Positions 6,328 to 14,129 of a DNA stretch of 15,667 bases are shown here, in pieces. The stretch is from NCBI GenBank assembly GCA_030045175.1, contig JASIBM010000284.1, forward strand, positions 1 through 15,667, written 5' to 3'. The translations under genes and the position numbers were made by a program. Numbering within the stretch: position 1 is the stretch's first letter; each line of letters starts with the position of its first letter. The notes under the pieces are model-generated. The model was not told the DNA's origin. It searched no databases and worked only from the letters and a program-made list of their open reading frames with translations. The DNA is from Streptosporangiaceae bacterium (lineage in GTDB: Bacteria; Actinomycetota; Actinomycetes; Streptosporangiales; Streptosporangiaceae).

Positions 6328-7080
6328 GTGGACCCGCGCCGGATCGAGCTTTCACCGCGACGCCTGACCGGCTGGGTCGAGTCGTTCGCGCAGCGCCATG
6401 GGGACGGGCTGACCGGCCAGGTCATGGCGGACTCGGTCATCTTCCGCGCCGGGGACGGCGCCGTGGCCCAGTGCGCCGTGCCGTTCCCGCCGTTTGAGGC
6501 GGGGGGTTCAGGGCCATCGGGGTCTGGGCCATCGGGGTCCGGGGTGTCCCCGGGTGACAGGGTCCCAGGAGGCACTGTGGCCCCCCGGGTCAGCACAGCC
6601 GATGACCAAGGCGATCCGCTCGCGCTGGCGCGGCTGCTGGCCGCGCACGCGACCGCGGACCGGACCGTTGGCGTCTTGCTGGTCAGGCTGGGCGGCTACG
6701 CCGCCGGGGTGTTCACAGGCACCGAGCCGGTACTGACCGCGTCGAAGGTCGGCAGCAGGCTGGTGCACGGCCGCAGCGCGGCGGGCGGTCAGTCGCAGCA
6801 GCGCTTCGCCAGGCGGCGGGAGAACCAGGCGCGCCTGGCGGTGAGTGCCGCGGCCGACACGGCGGCGGCGGTATTCGGGCCGTACAAGCTCGACGTGCTC
6901 GTGCTTGGCGGCGACCGGCGGGCCATGGCTGGCCTGCGCGAGGACGCGCGGCTGGCACCTTACTTCGCGCTCGCGGCCGGCGCCTTCCTGACCGTGCCCG
7001 ACCCGCGGCTGACCGTGCTCAAGGGCACCCCGCGGCTGTTCCGCGCGATCCGGATCACCCTCACCGAACCGGACCCGTAA
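6328..7080 (+). CDS. acVLRF1-type peptidyl-tRNA hydrolase (Vms1-like release factor)
   Basis: Members of this actinobacterial family are related to yeast Vms1/human ANKZF1, which cleave peptidyl-tRNA on stalled, split ribosomes. The diagnostic stretch is SRLVHGRSAAGGQSQQRFARR, containing the release-factor-like GGQ at residues 153-155. GTG at 6328 is preferred; TTG at 6325 is directly before it in frame and would add one residue. The product is 250 residues. Residues about 58-91 are the translation of repeat copy C, an insert of Gly, Ser and Pro between the N-terminal part (ending VPFPPFE) and the catalytic VLRF1 domain (starting near DRTVGVLLVR), so it probably forms an extended linker. No strong ribosome binding site is visible; coupling to the preceding small gene is possible. 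Confidence 0.88.
   Translation: MDPRRIELSPRRLTGWVESFAQRHGDGLTGQVMADSVIFRAGDGAVAQCAVPFPPFEAGGSGPSGSGPSGSGVSPGDRVPGGTVAPRVSTADDQGDPLALARLLAAHATADRTVGVLLVRLGGYAAGVFTGTEPVLTASKVGSRLVHGRSAAGGQSQQRFARRRENQARLAVSAAADTAAAVFGPYKLDVLVLGGDRRAMAGLREDARLAPYFALAAGAFLTVPDPRLTVLKGTPRLFRAIRITLTEPDP
6501..6600 (+). repeat. Interspersed in-frame repeat, copy C (expanded)
   Basis: Relative to copy B this copy has two extra 15-bp segments. One is a tandem duplication (GGGCCATCGGGGTCT at 6511-6525 and GGGCCATCGGGGTCC at 6526-6540). The other is the insertion GACAGGGTCCCAGGA at 6556-6570. Both keep the reading frame. The rest follows the family from GGGGGGTTC to CAGCACAGCC and is read in the same frame as copy B, giving a GPSGS repeat. 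Confidence 0.85.
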
Positions 7081-7123
7081 CGCATCAGTTCGAGGCGGAG
7101 CGGGTACGTGGCCTGAGGGCACG

Positions 7124-10100
7124 ATGGTTTACCAGCAAGATTGCCTTGCCAGGCCCGGGGAGTTCCGGCCGCGGTCGCTGCGGTCGCTCGACGGCCTCGT
7201 GCTGGCCAGCGCCGACTACGACAACTCGCCGAGATGGCTGCCGGGCGAACGTCTTGAGCAGCTGTTCGAGCAGCGGTGCGACGAGCTGGCCGCGGCTGGA
7301 CGCGGCAGCCACCTCGCGGTCAGCGCCGGCGCCGCCGAGCTGACCTACCAGGACCTGGATGCGCGCGCCAACCAGCTAGCCAGGTACCTGACCAGCCGCG
7401 GAGCCGGACCCGGAGACCGGGTCGGCCTGCTCTTCGACGAGCCGGTCGACAGCTACGTCTCGATGCTGGCGGCGCTGAAGTCAGGTGCCGCGTACGTCCC
7501 GCTGGACAGCGGGTACCCGGCTGACCGGCTCGCCTACATCGTGGCCGACGCGAACGTCAAGATCGTGCTCTCGCTGTCGCGCTTGTCCGCGCTCACCTCC
7601 GCGCTCACCGCCGCGCTGGCCGAAGCGGTGACCATCGTCAGCGTGGACCAGGTCAGGGAGCAGGTCGCCGCGCAAAGCCGGGACCGGCTCGCACCGCAGG
7701 AGGCGGCGCCTGCCGCCGGCGAGCTTTGCTACGTGATCTACACATCGGGTACGACTGGCCGGCCCAAGGGCGTCGCGGTCACGCACGCCAGCATCTGCAA
7801 CTTCGTCCGGGCGGCCGCCGAGGTCTACGGCCTGACCGGCGACGACCGGGTATATCAGGGCATGACGATCGCGTTCGACTTCTCGTTCGAGGAGATCTGG
7901 GTTCCCTGGATGGCCGGGGCGACGCTCGTGCCCAAGCCGCCAGGTGAGGTACTGCTCGGCGCCGACCTGCGTGAGTTCCTGAACTCCCGCGAGGTGACGG
8001 CGCTGTGCTGCGTGCCGACCTTGCTGGCCACCATCGACGAGGACCTCCCGCTGCTGCGCTTCCTGCTTGTTTCAGGTGAGCCCTGCCCGAGGAACCTGGT
8101 GACCAGGTGGGACCGCCCGGGCCGGCGCTTCCTCAACGTGTACGGGCCGACCGAGGCGACGGTCTCGGCGACGTGGACCGTGGTGGACCCGCACGGCCCG
8201 GTGACCATCGGGGTGCCGCTGCCCACGTACTCGATCGTGATACTCGATCCGCAGGCGCCTGCCGCGCTGCCGCCCGGCGAGACCGGCGAGATCGGCATCG
8301 CGGGCATCGGCCTGGCACTTGGCTACCTGAACCACCCTGAGCTGACCGAACGGGCCTTCATACCCGATTTCCTCGGGATTGAAGGCAACTACTCAAAGAT
8401 GATCTACCGGACCGGTGATCTCGGCAGGATCAGCTCCGGCGGCGAGGTCGAGCACCTCGGCCGCATCGACACCCAGGTGAAGATCCGCGGTTACCGGATC
8501 GAGCTGACTGAGATCGAGTCGGTGCTCCTCCAGGTCCCAGGTGTCGCCCAGGCTGTCGTGGCGGCTCGCCCGGTACCTGGCGAGCCCGGTTCCACCCGGC
8601 TGGCGGCGTATTACAGCCTGCACCATGCCGCCGCGCCCCCGAGCACGGCGAGCCTGTACGCCCGTCTGTGCGACCGGCTGCCGAGCTACATGATTCCCGA
8701 CTACCTGGAGCGACTGGACACCTTGCCCCTGTTGCCCAGCGGCAAGGCCGACCGCAAGGCGCTGCCGCCGCCGGCCGGCCCGCGCAGGCTGGCCGCCGCC
8801 AGCGACTACGTCGCGCCGCAAACGCCCGCCGAGCACGAGCTCGCCGCGTTGCTCGCCGAGGTGCTCGGCGTGCCCGAGGTCTCCGTGGCCAGCGACTTCT
8901 TCGCCGACCTCGGCGCCGACTCACTGCTCATGGCGCGCTTCAACGCGGCGGTACGGCGCCGGTCAGGCTGGCCGGCCCTGTCCATGAGGCAGGTGTACAG
9001 GCACCCGACGATCGAGCAGCTAGCCGCCGCGCTGACCGTGCGGCGGCCGGCCGCGGTGCTGGCCCGGGGGGGCACAGCGCCGCCCAGGGGCACCCCGGAC
9101 CCCGATGGCCAGGAACCCCTCGTAGTGCCAGCCGCGGCGGCTGAGCCGGTGGCAGGCAAGCCGCGCTACGTGCTCTGCGGCCTGTTCCAGCTCGCCGCCT
9201 TCACGTGCTATGTCCTGGCTGGCGCCCAGGCTCTTGACTTCGGCGTGAACTGGGTGCTCGCGGCGCACGTGGCGACCAAGATCATCATCCGGACGGTGCT
9301 GGCCGGCGCGGCCGCCATACTGGTGGTCGGCACCTTGCCGATCGTGGCGAAGTGGGTGCTGATCGGCCGCTGGCGGGAGCGCAGGATCGCTATCTGGAGC
9401 GTGGCCTACTTCCGCTTCTGGCTCGCGAAAACCCTGCTCACCACGAACCCGCTGATCAGGCTCTATGTCGGCTCGCCGCTGTACCCGCTCTACCTGAGGG
9501 CGCTCGGCGCCAGGGTGGGGCCAGGGACGGTCATCTTCGCCCAGCACGCTCCGGTCTGCACCGACCTGCTGACCATCGGGGCGGGTTCGGTCATCCGCAA
9601 GGACGCGTACCTGAATGGCTACCGGGCCGAGCGGGGCGTCATCGAGACCGGGCCGGTCACGCTGGGCTCGGGCGTCTTCGTCGGCGAGGCCGCGGTGCTC
9701 GACATCGGCACCGCCATCGGCGATGACGGCCAGATCGGGCACGCCTCGGCCCTGCACGAAGGCCAGTCGATCCCGGCCGGGCAGTGCTGGCACGGTTCTC
9801 CGGCCCGGCAGGCGGAGGCCGGATGCGACTACCGGATGGCCGGCGGGGAGCCGGCCAGCCGGCCGCGCCGGGTCGGTTACGGGATCGCCCGGTTCACCGT
9901 GGCCGTCTTCGTGTACGGGCCGCTCGGGTTCGTCGCATCCGGCCTGGTCCTCGCGCGCCCCGGGCCGCTGTACCGCTGGCTCGGCCGTCCCGACCCGGTT
10001 CGCCTGAGCTTCTACCGCGACGCGATCCTGGTCTCGACGACCGGGTTCTCCGGTGCGATCATCGCCACCATCGCCGTTGTCGTCACCGTGCCGAAACTGC

Positions 10101-11302
10101 TGGCCAAGGTGCCAAGACCCGGCCAGGACTACCCGCTCTACGGGTGGCACTACGCGGCGGCGCGGGCGGTTGCCAGGCTCTCGAACGCACCGTTCCTCAC
10201 CGGGCTGTTCGGCGACAGCTCGGCCATCGTCGGGTACCTGAGGCTGATCGGCTACAAGCTCACCCCGGTCGAGCAGACCGGATCCAACTTCGGCATGACC
10301 GTCAGGCACGACATTCCCGCGCTCTGCGCCGTCGGCACAGGGACCATCGTGTCTGACGACCTGACCTTCATGAACGCGGAGTACTCGGCCGGATCGTTCC
10401 GGGTCAGGCCCGCCGCCATCGGCGCGCGCAACTACCTCGGCAACCGGGTGGCGTACCCGGCGGGCGCCCGGACCGGCGCGAATTGCCTGATGGCGACCAA
10501 GGTCATGGTCCCGACGTCCGGACCGGTGCACGAGGACACCGGCCTGCTCGGCTCGCCCTGCTTCGAGGTGCCCCGCTCGGTGCGCCGTGACCAGGTGGCC
10601 TGCCCGGCCGATGCCCCGGCGACCAGGCGGGCGAGCCTGGCGGCGAAGGCCAGGCACAATACCGTGACCGCGGCCCTGTACCTCCTGGTCAGATGGGGTC
10701 TGGTCACCGGCGTCGTGATCCTCGACATGCTGCCGCTGCGCGTCGCGGGGACGCTCGCCACGTTCGCCGTGATCTGGCTGGAACTGGCGTTCGTCGTGCT
10801 GTACCTCACCCTGGCCGAGCGCATGGTGACCGGATTCAGGCGCCTGCGGCCGCGCGCGTGCTCGATCTACGAGCCGGATTTCTGGCGGCACGAACGGTAC
10901 TGGAAGGTTCCCGAGGTCCGGTACGTGCAGGTCTTCAACGGCACCGCGGTCAAGGGCCTGCTGTGGCGATTGCTTGGCGTCAAGGTCGGGCGGCGCCTGT
11001 TCGATGACGGATGCACGATCACCGAGCGAACGCTCGTCACGATCGGGGCGGAGGTGACCCTCGGCGCCGCGAGCAGGCTGCACGGCCATTCGCTGGAGGA
11101 CAGGACGTTCAAGTCTGACCGCATCGTCATCGGCCCGCGCTGCACGATAGGCACCGGCGCCCTGGTGCATTACGGGGTCGTCATGGAGGAGGAAAGCAGG
11201 CTGGCCGCTGATTCCTTCCTCATGAAAGGCGAACTGGTCACGGCGGGGACGGCCTGGGCGGGCAATCCCGCGGCCGAACAGGCCAGGGCTGGGAGCCCTT
11301 GA
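7124..11302 (+). CDS. Pls/PosA-type membrane-bound non-ribosomal synthetase (A-T-membrane/beta-helix)
   Basis: The 1392-residue protein has the architecture of epsilon-poly-L-lysine synthetase (Pls): one adenylation domain, one carrier protein, then membrane helices alternating with three soluble modules; no standard condensation or thioesterase domain. Adenylation motifs are YTSGTTGRPKG (from residue 206), FDFSFEEIW (near 250), NVYGPTE (near 338), YRTGDLG (near 428) and GKADRKALP (near 539). The phosphopantetheine serine is Ser600 in DLGADSLLMARF. About six hydrophobic helices are visible (roughly 682-704, 712-750, 922-945, 966-990, 1186-1234). Hexapeptide-rich, left-handed beta-helix-like modules lie at about 794-905, 1050-1150 and 1285-1385. 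In Pls such modules join activated amino acids iteratively. Residues about 643-666 are encoded by repeat copy D, between carrier and first helix. The product is unknown; the coupled EctB-like gene hints at a diamino acid substrate. Confidence 0.9.
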   Translation: MVYQQDCLARPGEFRPRSLRSLDGLVLASADYDNSPRWLPGERLEQLFEQRCDELAAAGRGSHLAVSAGAAELTYQDLDARANQLARYLTSRGAGPGDRVGLLFDEPVDSYVSMLAALKSGAAYVPLDSGYPADRLAYIVADANVKIVLSLSRLSALTSALTAALAEAVTIVSVDQVREQVAAQSRDRLAPQEAAPAAGELCYVIYTSGTTGRPKGVAVTHASICNFVRAAAEVYGLTGDDRVYQGMTIAFDFSFEEIWVPWMAGATLVPKPPGEVLLGADLREFLNSREVTALCCVPTLLATIDEDLPLLRFLLVSGEPCPRNLVTRWDRPGRRFLNVYGPTEATVSATWTVVDPHGPVTIGVPLPTYSIVILDPQAPAALPPGETGEIGIAGIGLALGYLNHPELTERAFIPDFLGIEGNYSKMIYRTGDLGRISSGGEVEHLGRIDTQVKIRGYRIELTEIESVLLQVPGVAQAVVAARPVPGEPGSTRLAAYYSLHHAAAPPSTASLYARLCDRLPSYMIPDYLERLDTLPLLPSGKADRKALPPPAGPRRLAAASDYVAPQTPAEHELAALLAEVLGVPEVSVASDFFADLGADSLLMARFNAAVRRRSGWPALSMRQVYRHPTIEQLAAALTVRRPAAVLARGGTAPPRGTPDPDGQEPLVVPAAAAEPVAGKPRYVLCGLFQLAAFTCYVLAGAQALDFGVNWVLAAHVATKIIIRTVLAGAAAILVVGTLPIVAKWVLIGRWRERRIAIWSVAYFRFWLAKTLLTTNPLIRLYVGSPLYPLYLRALGARVGPGTVIFAQHAPVCTDLLTIGAGSVIRKDAYLNGYRAERGVIETGPVTLGSGVFVGEAAVLDIGTAIGDDGQIGHASALHEGQSIPAGQCWHGSPARQAEAGCDYRMAGGEPASRPRRVGYGIARFTVAVFVYGPLGFVASGLVLARPGPLYRWLGRPDPVRLSFYRDAILVSTTGFSGAIIATIAVVVTVPKLLAKVPRPGQDYPLYGWHYAAARAVARLSNAPFLTGLFGDSSAIVGYLRLIGYKLTPVEQTGSNFGMTVRHDIPALCAVGTGTIVSDDLTFMNAEYSAGSFRVRPAAIGARNYLGNRVAYPAGARTGANCLMATKVMVPTSGPVHEDTGLLGSPCFEVPRSVRRDQVACPADAPATRRASLAAKARHNTVTAALYLLVRWGLVTGVVILDMLPLRVAGTLATFAVIWLELAFVVLYLTLAERMVTGFRRLRPRACSIYEPDFWRHERYWKVPEVRYVQVFNGTAVKGLLWRLLGVKVGRRLFDDGCTITERTLVTIGAEVTLGAASRLHGHSLEDRTFKSDRIVIGPRCTIGTGALVHYGVVMEEESRLAADSFLMKGELVTAGTAWAGNPAAEQARAGSP
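9051..9121 (-). repeat. Interspersed in-frame repeat, copy D (full length, inverted)
   Basis: The reverse complement of this segment aligns gap-free with copy B over 71 bases (59 identical by hand count), sharing the core GGCCATCGGGGTNCGGGGTG and the end AGCACCGCGG. Because it lies inverted, the synthetase gene reads it as AVLARGGTAPPRGTPDPDGQEP. It sits in the linker between the carrier protein and the membrane part. Confidence 0.88.
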
Positions 11303-12558
11303 TGCCCGCGACGGAAATATTCGAGACCCGCGAGTCGGCCGTCCGCAGCTATTGCCGGCTGTGGCCGACGGTATTCGACAGCGCGGTCGGATGCTGGGTG
11401 CGCGCCGAGGACGGCCGCCCCTACCTGGACTTCTTCTCGGGCGCTGGCGCGCTGAACTACGGCCACAACAACCCGGTCATCAAGCAGGCCCTGCTCGACT
11501 ACCTGGCCCGGGACGGCGTCGCCCATTCGCTGGACATGTACACCGTCGCCAAGCGCGAGTTCCTGCTTGCCTTCGATCAGATCATCCTCCGGCCGCGCCA
11601 GCTTGACTTCCGGGTCCAGTTCGCCGGCCCGGCCGGGGCGATCGCCGTCGAGGCGGCCCTGAAGGTGGCACGCAAGGCCACCGGGCGCAGCGGCGTGGTG
11701 AGCTTCACTGACTCGTTCCACGGCATGACGCTCGGCGCCTTGTCGGTGACCGGGAGCTCGTACCACCGCGATGGCGCCGGGTTGCCGCTCGCGCACGTCA
11801 CCCCGATGCCCTTTGATCAGTACATCAAGGGATCGCCACCGGATGTCGGGTTGCTCGAGCGGCTGATCGAGGACAGCGGCAGCGGCCTCGGCGTGCCCGC
11901 CGCCGTCATCGTGGAGACCGTGCAGGGGGAAGGCGGGATCCGGGTGGCCCGGATCGAGTGGCTGCGCAGCCTGGCCGAGTTGTGCCAGCGGCACGGCATC
12001 GTGCTCATCGTGGACGACGTCCAGATGGGCTGTGGCCGCACCGGGCCCTTCTTCAGCTTCGAGCGAGCGGGCATCAGGCCCGACATCGTGTGCCTGTCCA
12101 AGTCCATCAGCGGCTTCGGGCTGCCGCTCGCGCTCACGCTGACCCGCCCCGACCTCGATGTCTGGAAGCCGGGTGAGCACAGCGGCACGTTCCGCGGCGT
12201 CAACGCGGCGTTCGTGACCGGCACGGCGGCGCTCACCGAGTACTGGCGAGACGACGCGCTTGAGCGCTCCACGCTGGCCAAGGGCGCCCGGGTCGGCGGC
12301 GCCCTGGCCGTCCTCAGCGACGCCATGGCCCCGGCATCGGCAGAGCACCGGGGGATCGGGCTGGCCGGCGGGCTCGACTTCGGGCAGCCGGGGCTGGCCG
12401 GCCAGGTGTCTCGTGCCGCGTTCGAGCGTGGCCTGCTCGTCGAGACCGCCGGGCCGCGCGACGAGGTCGTGAAGCTGCTCCCGCCGCTGACGATCACCGA
12501 GGCCGAGCTGGACGACGGCATGTGCCGGCTCACCGAGGCGGTCCGGGCAGTCACCTGA
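11302..12558 (+). CDS. EctB-like class III aminotransferase (diaminobutyrate type)
   Basis: EctB enzymes convert aspartate semialdehyde plus glutamate to L-2,4-diaminobutyrate using PLP. The 418-residue product matches the type in NYGHNNPVIKQALLDYLARDGVAHSLDMYT, IVDDVQMGCGRTGPFFSFERAG, the PLP lysine in CLSKSISGFGLP (Lys267) and DVWKPGEHSGTFRG. ATG at 11302 overlaps the last base of the synthetase stop (TGATG); TTG at 11299 is less likely. In the segment that should hold the PLP phosphate, canonical GPTGTNAVEAAL reads GPAGAIAVEAAL (109-120), so Thr and Asn are replaced by Ala113 and Ile114. No ectA or ectC lies here, so ectoine synthesis is unlikely; supplying a diamino acid to the coupled synthetase is the best inference. 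The exact substrate is uncertain. Confidence 0.85.
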   Translation: MPATEIFETRESAVRSYCRLWPTVFDSAVGCWVRAEDGRPYLDFFSGAGALNYGHNNPVIKQALLDYLARDGVAHSLDMYTVAKREFLLAFDQIILRPRQLDFRVQFAGPAGAIAVEAALKVARKATGRSGVVSFTDSFHGMTLGALSVTGSSYHRDGAGLPLAHVTPMPFDQYIKGSPPDVGLLERLIEDSGSGLGVPAAVIVETVQGEGGIRVARIEWLRSLAELCQRHGIVLIVDDVQMGCGRTGPFFSFERAGIRPDIVCLSKSISGFGLPLALTLTRPDLDVWKPGEHSGTFRGVNAAFVTGTAALTEYWRDDALERSTLAKGARVGGALAVLSDAMAPASAEHRGIGLAGGLDFGQPGLAGQVSRAAFERGLLVETAGPRDEVVKLLPPLTITEAELDDGMCRLTEAVRAVT

Positions 12559-12576
12559 TCCCGGCGAGGCCGGCCG

Positions 12577-14049
12577 TCAGGACGCGGAGACCTCGGAGCG
12601 GTCGCCCGCCCACAGCGTGTGGAAGGTGCCCTTCCTGTCCACGCGATGATAGGTGTGCGCGCCGAAGTCGTCGCGAAGGCCCTGGACCAGCGCGGCGGGC
12701 AGCCGTTCCCTGCGCAGGCCGTCGTAGTAGGCGAGCGAGGAGGAGAACGCGGGCGCGGGCACGCCGGCCATCGCGGCGTCGGCGACCACCCGCCGCCAGC
12801 TAGCCACGCCTGCCGAGACGGCCTCGGCGAAGTACGGCGCCACGAGCAGGCTGGGCAGGCCGGGCTCGGCGTCGTAGGCCGCGCGGATCCGGTCGAGGAA
12901 CCGCGCCCTGATGATGCACCCGCCCCGCCAGATGGTGGCCATCGCGCCCCGGTCGACGTTCCAGCCGTACTCGTCGCTGCCCGCCTGGATCTGGTCGAAT
13001 CCCTGCGCGTACGCCACCACCTTGGACGCGTACAGCGCCTTGCGCACGTCCTCGGTGAACGCGGCCGGATCGGGCACGGTGCCTGACGGCCTGCCGGGTT
13101 GCCCGTTCCACGAGCCCAGGTCGCTGCCGAACGTGCGCCTGGCGGCCTCGCGCTGGCGGGCGTCGCCGGACAATGACCTCGCGAAGGTCGCCTCGGCGAT
13201 GCCGGTGATCGGGATGCCGAGATCCAGCGCGTTCTGGACGGTCCAGCGCCCGGTGCCCTTCTGCTCGGCCTGGTCAAGGACGACGTCGACGAACGGCTTG
13301 CCGGTGGCGGCGTCGACGTGGCCGAGCACGTCGGCGGTGATCTCGATCAGGAACGACTCGAGGTCGCCGGAGTTCCAGGCGCGGAAGGTGCCTGCGAGCT
13401 CGGCCGGATCCGCGCCGGTCCCGGCGCGGAGCAGGTCGTAGGCCTCCGCGATGAGCTGCATGTCGGCGTACTCGATCCCGTTATGCACCATCTTCACGAA
13501 ATGCCCGGCACCGTCCGGTCCGACATGCACGCAGCACGGCGTGCCGTCGACCTTGGCAGCGATGGCCTCGAACATCGGGCCGAGCGTGCGGTACGACTCG
13601 GCCGAGCCGCCGGGCATGATGCTCGGCCCGTTCAGCGCGCCTTCCTCGCCGCCGGAGACGCCGGTGCCGACGAAGTGCAGCCCGCGGCCGCGCAGGTCCT
13701 TCTCCCTGCGACGGGTGTCGGTGAAGTGCGCGTTGCCGCAGTCGATCACGATGTCGCCGGATTCGAGCAGCGGTACGAGCTCACCGATCACGTCGTCGGT
13801 TGGCTCACCGGCCTTGACCATGATGATGATCGCCCGGGGCTTGCGCAGCGACGCCACGAACGCGGCCATCGACTCGGAGGGGACGAAGTCCCCCTCGTGC
13901 CCGTGCTCGGCGATCAGGCTCCGGGTGCGCTCGAACGTCCGGTTGTGCAGGGCCACCCGGTACCCGTGCCTGGCCAGGTTGCGCGCGAGGTTGCGCCCCA
14001 TGACGGCCAGCCCGGTGACCCCGATATCCGCCGATCCAGATTCGGCCAT
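12577..14049 (-). CDS. gndA: 6-phosphogluconate dehydrogenase, decarboxylating
   Basis: This enzyme of the pentose phosphate pathway oxidises 6-phosphogluconate to ribulose 5-phosphate and CO2, making NADPH. The 490-residue product has the nucleotide-binding GVTGLAVMGRNLARNLA near the N-terminus, the substrate motif GTGVSGGEEGALNGPSIMPGG (129-149), the catalytic lysine in GAGHFVKMVHNGIEYADMQ (Lys186) and the C-terminal YHRVDRKGTFHTLWAGD. Arg in HNRTFERTR favours NADP. The ATG at 14049 has GGAG (reverse complement of 14056-14059) six bases upstream. It converges on the aminotransferase with 18 bases between the stops and diverges from leuA. It appears to be an ordinary housekeeping gene unrelated to the synthetase. 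Confidence 0.96.
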   Translation of the reverse strand: MAESGSADIGVTGLAVMGRNLARNLARHGYRVALHNRTFERTRSLIAEHGHEGDFVPSESMAAFVASLRKPRAIIIMVKAGEPTDDVIGELVPLLESGDIVIDCGNAHFTDTRRREKDLRGRGLHFVGTGVSGGEEGALNGPSIMPGGSAESYRTLGPMFEAIAAKVDGTPCCVHVGPDGAGHFVKMVHNGIEYADMQLIAEAYDLLRAGTGADPAELAGTFRAWNSGDLESFLIEITADVLGHVDAATGKPFVDVVLDQAEQKGTGRWTVQNALDLGIPITGIAEATFARSLSGDARQREAARRTFGSDLGSWNGQPGRPSGTVPDPAAFTEDVRKALYASKVVAYAQGFDQIQAGSDEYGWNVDRGAMATIWRGGCIIRARFLDRIRAAYDAEPGLPSLLVAPYFAEAVSAGVASWRRVVADAAMAGVPAPAFSSSLAYYDGLRRERLPAALVQGLRDDFGAHTYHRVDRKGTFHTLWAGDRSEVSAS

Positions 14050-14114
14050 GTCCAGCTCCGTCCCGCTCGGTCCTTGCCTGATCCTATGGGCGAACTTCCC
14101 CGCAGGGCGGTTGC

Positions 14115-14120
14115 TACACT
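14115..14120 (+). promoter_or_regulatory. -10 box of the leuA leader transcript
   Basis: TACACT fits the actinobacterial -10 pattern TANNNT. The leader peptide ATG at 14130 begins 9 bases later, so transcription would start at or just before that ATG and the leader peptide would be translated from a leaderless mRNA. No good -35 box is visible 16-18 bases upstream. Confidence 0.5.
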
Positions 14121-14129
14121 GGCCGGGTC

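Noticed and set aside
9020..11170. Very long open frame (over 700 codons) on the minus strand opposite the synthetase
   Set aside because: It is antisense to a gene with clear domain motifs, has a composition rich in Arg, Gly, His and Asp typical of shadows in high-GC DNA, and shows no family motif.
11302..12558. Ectoine biosynthesis operon
   Set aside because: Only the EctB-like gene is present; the following gene is gndA on the opposite strand, and the preceding gene is the synthetase. No EctA or EctC motif is seen.
12560..12573. Possible bidirectional terminator between the aminotransferase gene and gndA
   Set aside because: Only a 5-bp stem (CCGGC, GAG, GCCGG) fits in the 18-bp gap, with no T-run on either side; too weak to call.
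11817..13277. Long minus-strand frame spanning the aminotransferase 3' half and the gndA 3' half
   Set aside because: It crosses two well-supported convergent genes in a different frame and is rich in Arg, Pro and Ser, as expected for a shadow.
14081..14086. Possible -10 box (TAGGAT on the minus strand) for gndA
   Set aside because: The hexamer is plausible but there is no supporting -35 box and such hexamers occur by chance.
14074..14097. -35 box for leuA (TTGCCT at 14074 or GAACTT at 14092)
   Set aside because: The first is too far from the -10 box (35 bases) and the second matches the -35 consensus poorly.
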